The notes beneath the pieces are model-generated. The model made no database searches. It was given only the letters and a program-made list of their open reading frames with translations, and was not told the DNA's origin. Of a stretch of 5,324 nucleotides of DNA, positions 1 to 5,324 are shown in pieces; the first letter of the stretch is position 1, and every line of letters begins with the position of its first letter. A program made the position numbers and the translations under genes. The DNA is taken from the NCBI GenBank assembly GCA_020444775.1, contig JAGRHX010001046.1, forward strand, positions 1 through 5,324. The letters run 5' to 3'. This stretch comes from Gammaproteobacteria bacterium. GTDB lineage: Bacteria > Pseudomonadota > Gammaproteobacteria > HK1.

Positions 1-1127
1 GTCTCGGCGGCGACGAGTTCGGCGTATTGCTCTACGACTGTAGCGAGCGCCTCGGGCAGCGTATCGCCGAGCGGGTACGTGAGGCGGTACGTGCCTTCAG
101 CTTCGAGTGGCAGGGCAAGCGCTTTCGCATCGGCGCCAGCATCGGCATGGTGCCGATCGCCGCCAACGGCGATCGACGCACCGTCAGCGAGCTGATGCAG
201 GCCGCCGACGCGGCCTGCTACGCGGCCAAGGATCGGGGCCGCGGGCGAGTCTACGTATCGCGGCAGGACGATCTCGCACTGCAGCGCAATCGTTCCGAGA
301 TGAGCTGGGTCGCGCGCATCAACCGTGCCTTGGACGAGTCACGCTTCGTCCTCTACAAGCAGCGCATAGTACCCATCCAGGCCGATGCTGGTCACCCGAT
401 GGGCCACGAGATCCTGGTACGCATGCGGCTGGAGAACGGTGAGCTCGCCCTGCCGGGCGCGTTCCTTGGCGCCGCCGACCGCTTCGACCTGACCGCGCGC
501 ATCGACATGCACGTGTTGCAGCAGACCCTTGACTGGCTGGACCGCCATTCCGGGCAGTTGGGCGAGGAGTTCTTCAGCATCAACCTGTCGGCGCACGCCA
601 TCGTCGACGAAGAGATCGAGCACCTGCTCAAGAAGCGACTGCAGCGCACGCCGCGCCTCGCCCATCATCTGTGCTTCGAGATCACGGAGACCGCGGCCAT
701 CACCAACATGGATCGGGCGCTGGGACTGATGAAGGATCTGCGTGCCATGGGCTGTCGTTTCGCACTCGACGATTTCGGCTCGGGCGTCTCCTCGTTCGGT
801 TATCTGAAGCAATTGCCGGTCGACATCGTCAAGATCGATGGCATGTTCGTACGCAACATGCTCGAGGACGCGGTGGACCGGACCATGGTCAAGAGCATTC
901 GCGAGGTCGCGCGCGTTACCGGCATGCTGACCGTCGCCGAGTACGCCGAGACCCAGTCAGTGGTCGCGGCCCTGGAGCGTCTTGGCATCGATTTCGCCCA
1001 GGGCTATGCCTTCGGGCAACCGAAGCCGCTCGACCCACGCAGCGCCAGCGGCTTCCGGCGCGACCCGAGACAACGTGACAACCGGGATCTGCGGGTGCGG
1101 ATCCGACCGGCCACGCTGCGCGCCTGA
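1..1127 (+). CDS. GGDEF-EAL cyclic-di-GMP turnover protein, 5' end outside the window
   Basis: C-terminal 374 residues of a bifunctional-type c-di-GMP protein; the reading frame starts at base 3 and continues upstream of the window. The GGDEF domain makes c-di-GMP from two GTP, and the EAL domain hydrolyses c-di-GMP to pGpG. The GGDEF signature itself is intact at visible residues 2-6 (bases 6-20), followed by the GASIG strand and the ADAACYAAK-type end of the domain near residue 76. The EAL domain spans about residues 110-345. Its signature reads EIL (Glu136) rather than EAL. The other metal and catalytic positions are present: NLS Asn194, FEIT Glu226, DDFGSG Asp256-Asp257, KID Lys277, AEYAE (usually AEGVE, both Glu kept, 313 and 316) and QGY Gln333. 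Both domains therefore look catalytically competent. The inhibitory RxxD site and any sensory domain would lie upstream and cannot be judged. After the EAL domain comes an arginine-rich tail of about 30 residues. Stop is TGA at 1125-1127. Confidence 0.95.
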   Translation, partial: LGGDEFGVLLYDCSERLGQRIAERVREAVRAFSFEWQGKRFRIGASIGMVPIAANGDRRTVSELMQAADAACYAAKDRGRGRVYVSRQDDLALQRNRSEMSWVARINRALDESRFVLYKQRIVPIQADAGHPMGHEILVRMRLENGELALPGAFLGAADRFDLTARIDMHVLQQTLDWLDRHSGQLGEEFFSINLSAHAIVDEEIEHLLKKRLQRTPRLAHHLCFEITETAAITNMDRALGLMKDLRAMGCRFALDDFGSGVSSFGYLKQLPVDIVKIDGMFVRNMLEDAVDRTMVKSIREVARVTGMLTVAEYAETQSVVAALERLGIDFAQGYAFGQPKPLDPRSASGFRRDPRQRDNRDLRVRIRPATLRA

Positions 1128-1188
1128 GGCACTTTGCGCGCACCCCGGGCGCTCGGAATCGGTCAGAATCTCCGTCCAGAGATTGCAA

Positions 1189-1193
1189 CGGAG
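1189..1193 (+). promoter_or_regulatory. Ribosome binding site of the VOC gene
   Basis: CGGAG at 1189-1193 contains a GGAG Shine-Dalgarno core 8 nt before the ATG at 1202. It supports that start. The 74-bp gap between the c-di-GMP gene and this gene shows no convincing sigma-70 promoter or T-tailed terminator, so co-transcription and a separate weak promoter are both possible. Confidence 0.6.
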
Positions 1194-1201
1194 CACGCCC
1201 C

Positions 1202-1579
1202 ATGATCGACCACATCTCCATCCCGGTATCGAATCTTCGCATCAGCGCCGCGTTCTACGATCGAGTGCTCGAGCCGTTGGGCCTGAAACGCCTCACCGAG
1301 ACCGACCGCACGGTCGGCTATGGCAAGCGCTACCCGGAATTCTGGCTCAATCTGCGTGAGCGGCTCGCCACGGTCGACGACGACACCGGGCTGCATGTGG
1401 CGCTGCGCGCCCCGGATCCCCAGGCGGTCATCGAGTTCCATGCGCGCGCCGTGGCCGACGGCGGCCGTAGCGATGGCGAGCCGGGTCCACGCAAGGCCGC
1501 GGTCACCGACTACTTCGGAGCCTTCATCCGCGACCCGGACGGCAACAAGATCGAGGCGTTGACCTTCCCGCGCGGCTGA
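1202..1579 (+). CDS. VOC superfamily (glyoxalase/bleomycin resistance/dioxygenase fold) protein
   Basis: A complete 125-residue single-domain protein of the vicinal oxygen chelate fold, a normal length for stand-alone members, which usually work as dimers. It opens with the typical beta strand MIDHISIPVS (metal-ligand type His4), then the helix with AFYDRVLEPLGL. GLHVALRAP carries His65, and the last strand reads RDPDGNKIEAL with Glu118. The His4/His65/Glu118 set matches the metal-binding positions of the family, so a metal-dependent enzyme is plausible. The substrate cannot be read from the sequence; family members include lyases, isomerases, dioxygenases and drug-binding proteins. It is probably cytoplasmic, as no signal peptide or membrane segment is seen. 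The start is supported by GGAG 8 nt upstream. The gene faces the PhzF-like gene tail to tail with 27 bp between the stops, so the two are not in one operon. It follows the GGDEF-EAL gene by 74 bp on the same strand with no evident functional link. Confidence 0.9.
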   Translation: MIDHISIPVSNLRISAAFYDRVLEPLGLKRLTETDRTVGYGKRYPEFWLNLRERLATVDDDTGLHVALRAPDPQAVIEFHARAVADGGRSDGEPGPRKAAVTDYFGAFIRDPDGNKIEALTFPRG

Positions 1580-1606
1580 GGCGAGGGTAGCGGCGCCGAT
1601 AACGGT

Positions 1607-2548
1607 TCAGCTGGCGTCGGGCAGGTGGATGAGGCCCTCGCCGACGGTGACCGAAGCGCCGCCGACCCGAACCGCGACAATCCGTCCAGCGTCGAAACGA
1701 GCCTCCACCTCGAGCCGGCTCGGTCGACCCATCTCCAGTCCCTGCTCGACGCGCCAGAGCTGGCGCTCGACGGGCGCCGGCAGATGCCAGCCCAGATGAC
1801 CGGCGAGCGCCGCGGCCGCGCCACCGGTCGCTGGATCCTCGGGCACACCAAAGGCCGGAGCGAACATACGCGCATGGATGTCGACGTCAGGATCGACCGT
1901 CTCCCGGCACCAGACATAGACCCCGACCAGATCGTGCCCGCGCAGCACCTCGCTCCAGGCCGTGCTCTGCACGTGTAGACGGTTCATCACCGCCAGCCCG
2001 TCGACCGGCACGAACAGGAAGGGCGCGCCGCAGGAGACCATCTCGATCGGATGTGTGCTGACGATGTCGGCGGCATCGATGGACAACACCCGGGCGACGG
2101 CGGCGGCCTCCGGCGCGACCGCGGTGACGGTTGGCATCCGCGCCGCCCACAGACTGGCCCGGCTACGCCACGCGTCCTCGACCTGCAGCTCCACCTCGAC
2201 CAGCCCGACCCGCTCCTCCAGACGAAGACGCGTCGTGCCGGAGTCACCGTCCCGCCCGGATGACTCGAGCTGCTCGGCGAGCACCTGGGCGAGCACGTGG
2301 GCGGTGCCCAAGGTCGGGTGCCCGGCAAAGTCGAGCTCGCGTGCCGGCGTGAAGATCCGCACCTTGCACAGGTTGTCGGCGCTGTCGGCGCGCAACACGA
2401 AGGTGGTCTCGGAGAGATTGAGCTCGCGGGCGATCTGTTGCATGAGCGTGCCGCTCAGGCCATCGGCCTGGGCGAACACCGCAAGTGGATTGCCGCCGAA
2501 GACCTGGTCGGTGAAGACATCCACGGTGTGATATCGATAGTCGGGCAT
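1607..2548 (-). CDS. PhzF family isomerase/epimerase-like protein
   Basis: A complete 313-residue protein of the PhzF/diaminopimelate-epimerase-fold family, made of two similar alpha/beta-barrel halves with the active site between them. The start is strongly family-like (YRYHTVDVFTDQVFGGNPLAVF region, residues 4-25). NLSETTF carries Glu47, equivalent to the PhzF acid/base Glu45. The segment ELDFAGHPTLGTAH gives Gly76-His77, matching PhzF Gly73-His74. In the second half, RMFAP (227-231) leads to EDPATGG with Asp238, matching Asp208. The position of PhzF Ser213 is Gly243 here. PhzF itself isomerises trans-2,3-dihydro-3-hydroxyanthranilate in phenazine synthesis, but no other phenazine gene is present, so that role should not be assumed; most members of the family have unknown substrates. 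ATG at 2548 is preceded by AGAGG (complement of 2558-2562) with a 9-nt spacer. It is divergent from the MocR-type regulator, a likely controller. Confidence 0.93.
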   Translation of the reverse strand: MPDYRYHTVDVFTDQVFGGNPLAVFAQADGLSGTLMQQIARELNLSETTFVLRADSADNLCKVRIFTPARELDFAGHPTLGTAHVLAQVLAEQLESSGRDGDSGTTRLRLEERVGLVEVELQVEDAWRSRASLWAARMPTVTAVAPEAAAVARVLSIDAADIVSTHPIEMVSCGAPFLFVPVDGLAVMNRLHVQSTAWSEVLRGHDLVGVYVWCRETVDPDVDIHARMFAPAFGVPEDPATGGAAAALAGHLGWHLPAPVERQLWRVEQGLEMGRPSRLEVEARFDAGRIVAVRVGGASVTVGEGLIHLPDAS

Positions 2549-2557
2549 GGTCGATGG

Positions 2558-2562
2558 CCTCT
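2558..2562 (-). promoter_or_regulatory. Ribosome binding site of the PhzF-like gene
   Basis: Read on the minus strand this is AGAGG, 9 nt before the ATG at 2546-2548. It agrees with the family-typical N-terminus MPDYRYHTVDVF. Confidence 0.55.
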
Positions 2563-2587
2563 GTGTCGGGTGTGCCCGGGGTCGTTC

Positions 2588-2651
2588 TCCGGACCCACGT
2601 CCTGGCGTCCTGCGCGCGGGCTACACATGGGAGCCTGCCTGCAGGTCCGGA
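2588..2651. repeat. Spaced 8-bp inverted repeat in the divergent intergenic region
   Basis: TCCGGACC at 2588-2595 is perfectly complementary to GGTCCGGA at 2644-2651, 48 nt apart. Between the arms lie a tandem CGTCCTG repeat (2598-2604 and 2606-2612) and the palindrome CCTGCAGG (2638-2645), which overlaps the right arm. It would fall in the 5' leader of the PhzF-like transcript if that transcript starts near the main palindrome. It may be structure in that leader or chance in GC-rich DNA; no known riboswitch is recognised. Confidence 0.3.
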
Positions 2652-2676
2652 CAAGTCTCGCCACTCGACGGCCTGG

Positions 2677-2706
2677 ATGACAGATACAGATTCATGGATC
2701 TGTATC
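2677..2706 (+). promoter_or_regulatory. Candidate sigma-70 promoter of the MocR-type gene
   Basis: ATGACA at 2677-2682 matches the -35 consensus TTGACA at 5 of 6 bases. An 18-bp spacer leads to TGTATC at 2701-2706, a weak -10 match (3 of 6). The palindromic operator fills the spacer and the -10, so a bound regulator would block polymerase here. An alternative -10, CATAAC (2707-2712), matches better but sits too far from this -35. The 9-bp arms also place TGTATC on the minus strand, so a promoter for the PhzF-like gene may overlap the same element, though no good minus-strand -35 is visible. Confidence 0.3.
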
Positions 2707-2716
2707 CATAACAGAC
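2680..2716. promoter_or_regulatory. Candidate MocR operator: ACAGAT direct and inverted repeats
   Basis: Arms GATACAGAT (2683-2691) and ATCTGTATC (2698-2706) are perfect reverse complements around a 6-bp centre TCATGG whose middle CATG is also symmetric, so 22 of 24 positions are palindromic. In hexamer terms there are two tandem ACAGAT units (2680-2685, 2686-2691), an inverted ATCTGT (2698-2703) and a further near copy ACAGAC (2711-2716). The first and last direct copies are 31 bp apart, about three helical turns. It lies between the divergent PhzF-like and MocR-like genes. Combined direct and inverted repeats are known for MocR regulators such as PdxR, and direct repeats for GabR. Binding by the adjacent regulator is inferred. 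Confidence 0.65.
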
Positions 2717-2790
2717 TGGGATTTCACCCTGTGCTACCGTGCCTGAGGGGACTCATCGACGCTCCACTCGCTACACCATCGCTTGCATCG

Positions 2791-2796
2791 AAGGAG
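2791..2796 (+). promoter_or_regulatory. Ribosome binding site that fixes the MocR-type start
   Basis: AAGGAG at 2791-2796 is a near-perfect Shine-Dalgarno sequence 6 nt before ATG 2803-2805. The frame is open upstream to an ATG at 2554, but that start has no good ribosome site, and its extra 83 codons would run through the operator and do not look like protein of this family. The 2803 start puts the GntR domain at the very N-terminus, as is usual. Confidence 0.8.
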
Positions 2797-2802
2797 CCAG
2801 AC

Positions 2803-4251
2803 ATGCGTGCAGATCCACAGTTTCGCTATGAGGAGCTGGCCGCTTTCATCACCCGTATGGTCGACAACGGCACCCTGAGGCCGGGCTCCCGGGCGCCGTC
2901 GGTGCGCGAGATCGGGCGCCAGCATCGGGCCAGTCTGACCACGGTGCTTCAGGCCTACAGGCTGCTCGAGGACCGCGGCGTTCTCGAGGCCCGGCCACGC
3001 TCCGGCTTCTTCGTCAGCGCACGGCCACGAGTCCGGCTGCCCGAGCCGGCGATGAGCCAGCCACCGCAGGTACCCGGCGAGGTCTCGATCTCGAATCTGG
3101 TGATGGAGCTGTTCGAGCGTGCCGGCGATCCGAGCATGGCCCCGCTGGGCTGCGCCGTGCCAGATGCCAGCCTGCTGGCCACGGGAGGCCTGGACCGGCT
3201 GCTGGCCCGCGCCGCGCGTACCCAGGGCAAGCGCTACAACGGCTACACCCAGCTCCGCGGCGACCCGCAGCTACGCCAGGAGATCGCGCGGCGCGCGATG
3301 CGGGTGGGCCAGGCGCTGGACCCCGACGAGATGATCATCACCTGTGGCTGCACCGAAGCGCTGAATCTCGCGCTACGCGCCGTGGCCACCCCTGGTGACA
3401 CCATCGCCATCGAATCGCCCACCTACTTCGGTCTGCTGCATCTCATCGAAGCCCTGGGCTTGAAGGTGCTGGAGCTGCCGACCCACGCCGACACCGGCAT
3501 CGATCTCGATGCCCTGAGGCAGGCGCTCGGGCACGGTGGCATCAAGGCCTGTCTGTTTGCATCCAGCTTCAACAACCCGCTGGGCTGCACCATTCCGGAA
3601 TCACGCAAGCTGGCCATCCTCGATCTGCTGGCCCGACACGAGGTGCCGCTGATCGAGGACGATATCTACGGTGAGATCTACTTCGGCGCCGAGCGGCCCA
3701 GACCCTTCATCACCCTGGCCAACGATCGTGACGTCATCTACTGCAGCTCGTTCTCCAAGACCCTGGCACCCGGCTACCGTGTCGGCTGGCTAGCGGCCGG
3801 CGCCCGCATGTCGCAGCTGCTGATGGCCAAGCTCACCACCTCCTTGTGCGGACCGGCGTTACCGCAGGTCGCGCTGGCCGGCTTTCTCTCGGGCGGTGGC
3901 TACGACGCGCATCTGCGCCGTCTGCGTCGGCAGTTCGAGGACAACATCGAACGCATGCGCCGTGGCATCCAGTCGCTGTTTCCCGCCGGCACCCGGGTCA
4001 GCAATCCGGCGGGTGGCTTCGTCCTGTGGCTGGAGCTGCCCGCGGCGCTCGACTGCCGGGCCTTGTTCGAGCGCGCGCTGGCCGAGGGCGTGTGCTTCGC
4101 GCCCGGTGACCTGTTCGCTGCCAGCGGTCGCTATCGCCACTGCCTGCGGCTGAGCTGCGGCCATCCCTGGAGCGAGCCCATCGAGAACGCGCTCGCGACC
4201 CTTGCGGGGCTGGTCGAAGCGGAGATGACCAAAGCTCGTTCGGCGGCGTGA
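2803..4251 (+). CDS. MocR-type regulator: GntR winged helix fused to aminotransferase-like PLP domain (YdcR-like)
   Basis: A 482-residue cytoplasmic transcription regulator, a normal MocR length. Residues 1-75 form a GntR winged helix-turn-helix: NGTLRPGSRAPSVREIG, then TTVLQAYRLLEDRGVLEARPRSGFFV. A linker of about 20 residues follows (76-95). The rest is a fold-type I aminotransferase-like domain. It keeps Tyr208 (ESPTYFG), Asn258 (NNPLG), Asp286 and Tyr289 (EDDIY), the Schiff-base lysine Lys319 in SSFSKTLAPGYRVGW, and Arg449 (CLRLS), the usual ligand-carboxylate arginine. PLP binding and recognition of an amino acid or amine ligand are therefore expected; MocR proteins generally sense this way rather than act as transaminases. 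The sequence resembles E. coli YdcR as I remember it. The gene is divergent from the PhzF-like gene across a palindromic operator, suggesting autoregulation and control of that gene. It ends 10 bp from recQ, which is convergent. The ligand is unknown. Confidence 0.93.
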   Translation: MRADPQFRYEELAAFITRMVDNGTLRPGSRAPSVREIGRQHRASLTTVLQAYRLLEDRGVLEARPRSGFFVSARPRVRLPEPAMSQPPQVPGEVSISNLVMELFERAGDPSMAPLGCAVPDASLLATGGLDRLLARAARTQGKRYNGYTQLRGDPQLRQEIARRAMRVGQALDPDEMIITCGCTEALNLALRAVATPGDTIAIESPTYFGLLHLIEALGLKVLELPTHADTGIDLDALRQALGHGGIKACLFASSFNNPLGCTIPESRKLAILDLLARHEVPLIEDDIYGEIYFGAERPRPFITLANDRDVIYCSSFSKTLAPGYRVGWLAAGARMSQLLMAKLTTSLCGPALPQVALAGFLSGGGYDAHLRRLRRQFEDNIERMRRGIQSLFPAGTRVSNPAGGFVLWLELPAALDCRALFERALAEGVCFAPGDLFAASGRYRHCLRLSCGHPWSEPIENALATLAGLVEAEMTKARSAA

Positions 4252-4264
4252 GCGTCCGCGCTCA
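4249..4264. terminator. Small hairpin spanning both convergent stop codons (weak terminator candidate)
   Basis: TGAGCG (4249-4254), loop TCCG, CGCTCA (4259-4264) form a perfect 6-bp stem. Its outer three pairs are the TGA stop of the regulator and the complement of the TGA stop of recQ, which pair automatically in convergent genes. The + strand loop UCCG belongs to the UNCG tetraloop family, though closed by G-C rather than the stabilising C-G. No T-run follows on either strand, so it is not a classical intrinsic terminator. Confidence 0.25.
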
Positions 4265-5324
4265 GACCTGCTCGTAGATCTCGTCGTGCGCGCGGCCGTG
4301 CGTGGCGATGGTCTGGAGGATCATCTGCCCGTAGCGTTCCAGCTTCTTGTCCCCCACCCCGGAGATGTCGCGCAGCGCCGAGAGGGTCCGCGGCGCCATC
4401 CGCGCGATGCTCCGCAAGGTGCCGTCGTGAAAGATGACGTACGGCGGCACGCCCTGCTCCTGGGCCAGCGCCAGGCGCCATTCCCGTAGGTGCTCGAACA
4501 GCCGCTGGGCCGGTTCGTCCAACGGGGTCTGATCCTGGCTCGTACGTTCGGCGCGTGCCGGACGAGCCGCACGGGCCGCCATCACGTCACGCCGCAGATG
4601 CACCGATTCCTCGCCACGCAGCACCGGACGCGCCCGCTCGGTCAGGGCGAAGGTGCCAAAGCCCTCCAGGTCGACGCTGAGCAGACGTCGGGCCACCAGC
4701 TGGCGAAACACCGCCCGCCAACCGTTGTTGTCCAACACCTTGCCGATACCGAACACGCTCAGCCGGTCATGACCCAGGCGCCGGACCCGATCGTTGTCCT
4801 TACCGAGCAGCACGTCGATCAGATGGCCGGACCCGAAACGCTGACCGGTGCGATAGACACAGGACAGCGCCATGCGCGATGCCTCGGTGGCATCGAACAG
4901 CTCGGGCGGATTCACACAGGTGTCGCAGTTGCCGCACGGCGCGCTGAGGGTCTCGCCGAAGTAGGCCAGCAACACCTGACGTCTGCAGCTGGTCACCTCG
5001 CAATAGCCGAGCAGCGCGTCCAGCTTGCGCATCTCCACGCGCTTGCGCTCGTCGTTGGCCTCGGACCCCTCGACCATCTGACGCAGCAGGATCACGTCCT
5101 GCAGACCATAGGCCATCCAGGCGTCCGCCGGCTCACCATCGCGACCGGCGCGACCGGTTTCCTGGTAGTAGGCCTCGATGCTCTTGGGCAGGTCCAGATG
5201 CGCGACGAAACGCACGTCCGGCTTGTCGATACCCATGCCGAAGGCAATGGTCGCGACCATGATCACGCCGTCCTCGCGCAGGAATCGGGCCTGATTGTAC
5301 GCACGCACCCGGGCGTCGAGTCCG
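4262..5324 (-). CDS. recQ: ATP-dependent DNA helicase RecQ, C-terminal part (5' end outside the window)
   Basis: C-terminal 353 residues of RecQ, a 3'-5' superfamily 2 DNA helicase acting in recombination and repair at stalled forks. The frame is open to the window edge and its first residues, GLDARVRAYNQARF, fit the family segment in the second helicase lobe, so about 40 percent of the protein, including the Walker motifs, is missing upstream. Visible are helicase motif V (VATIAFGMGIDKPDVRF, residues 23-39) and motif VI with the arginine finger region (QETGRAGRDG, 54-63). Four zinc-binding Cys follow: Cys113, 130, 133 and 136 in TSCRR and CGNCDTC. The winged-helix RQC domain is at about 140-245 (GHDRLSVFGIGK). 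An HRDC domain lies at about 268-340 with VPPYVIFHDGTL, keeping the Tyr implicated in ssDNA binding in E. coli RecQ. Domain order is that of E. coli RecQ. No frameshift is seen. Stop is at 4262-4264, convergent with the MocR-type gene. Confidence 0.96.
   Translation of the reverse strand, partial: GLDARVRAYNQARFLREDGVIMVATIAFGMGIDKPDVRFVAHLDLPKSIEAYYQETGRAGRDGEPADAWMAYGLQDVILLRQMVEGSEANDERKRVEMRKLDALLGYCEVTSCRRQVLLAYFGETLSAPCGNCDTCVNPPELFDATEASRMALSCVYRTGQRFGSGHLIDVLLGKDNDRVRRLGHDRLSVFGIGKVLDNNGWRAVFRQLVARRLLSVDLEGFGTFALTERARPVLRGEESVHLRRDVMAARAARPARAERTSQDQTPLDEPAQRLFEHLREWRLALAQEQGVPPYVIFHDGTLRSIARMAPRTLSALRDISGVGDKKLERYGQMILQTIATHGRAHDEIYEQV

Noticed and set aside
339..812. 157-codon open frame on the minus strand inside the GGDEF-EAL gene
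   Set aside because: It is fully antisense to a clear EAL domain, its translation resembles no family, and GC-rich coding DNA commonly leaves such frames open.
1118..1141. GCGCGC/GCGCGC stem at the end of the GGDEF-EAL gene as a terminator
   Set aside because: Alternating GC repeats are expected in this composition, the loop is 12 nt and no T-tract follows.
1575..1611. Terminator hairpin between the VOC and PhzF-like genes (GCTGA/TCAGC arms around the 27-bp gap)
   Set aside because: Most of the pairing comes from the facing TGA stops, the loop is 27 nt and there is no T-run on either side.
1962..2531. 189-codon open frame on the plus strand opposite the PhzF-like gene
   Set aside because: Antisense to a well-conserved PhzF-family coding sequence; the product is rich in Ser/Thr/Arg/Ala with no recognisable motif.
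1607..2548. Phenazine biosynthesis locus
   Set aside because: Only one PhzF-family gene is present; no phzA/B, C, D, E or G homologue is in the window, and the active-site Ser is missing. The family name alone does not support phenazine production.
2554..2802. N-terminal extension of the MocR-type protein by 83 codons, starting at ATG 2554
   Set aside because: The extension runs through the operator palindrome, lacks a good ribosome site and would place a long non-family segment before the GntR domain. AAGGAG with correct spacing supports ATG 2803.
2803..4251. Stand-alone aminotransferase as the main function of the MocR-type gene
   Set aside because: The N-terminal GntR winged helix and linker are complete, and the adjacent palindrome fits a regulator; the PLP domain is best read as a sensor.
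4131..4481. 116-codon minus-strand open frame across the regulator/recQ junction
   Set aside because: It overlaps the ends of two strongly supported genes in another frame and shows only low-complexity Arg/Ala-rich sequence.

Overview
This GC-rich window reads as chromosomal DNA of a proteobacterium, most likely a gammaproteobacterium. The GGDEF-EAL fusion, the RecQ with E. coli-like domain order and the MocR regulator with a YdcR-like sequence all point that way. The genus cannot be fixed from the sequence. Genes are tightly packed. I see no insertion sequence, phage gene, tRNA, rRNA or CRISPR array, and nothing suggests recent horizontal transfer.

Layout from left to right: (1) the 3' part of a GGDEF-EAL cyclic-di-GMP protein on the + strand (1-1127), cut by the window edge at its GGDEF motif; (2) a small VOC/glyoxalase-fold protein on the + strand (1202-1579); (3) a PhzF-family epimerase/isomerase on the - strand (1607-2548), facing the VOC gene tail to tail; (4) a 254-bp divergent intergenic region (2549-2802) holding a strong palindrome built from ACAGAT half-sites; (5) a MocR-type transcription regulator (GntR DNA-binding domain fused to an aminotransferase-like PLP domain) on the + strand (2803-4251); (6) the C-terminal two thirds or so of RecQ helicase on the - strand (4262 to the window end), tail to tail with the regulator and only 10 bp away.

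The part most likely to form one functional unit is the divergent phzF-like/mocR-like pair. The operator-like palindrome between them fits a regulator that controls itself and its neighbour in response to an amino acid or amine that reacts with bound PLP. This is inference from gene order and the palindrome; the ligand and the substrate of the PhzF protein are unknown. The PhzF-like protein keeps the catalytic Glu, His and Asp of the family but has Gly where PhzF has a conserved Ser. The c-di-GMP protein, the VOC protein and RecQ look like unrelated neighbours. No clearly novel system is visible. The best leads are the operator and the altered PhzF active site.
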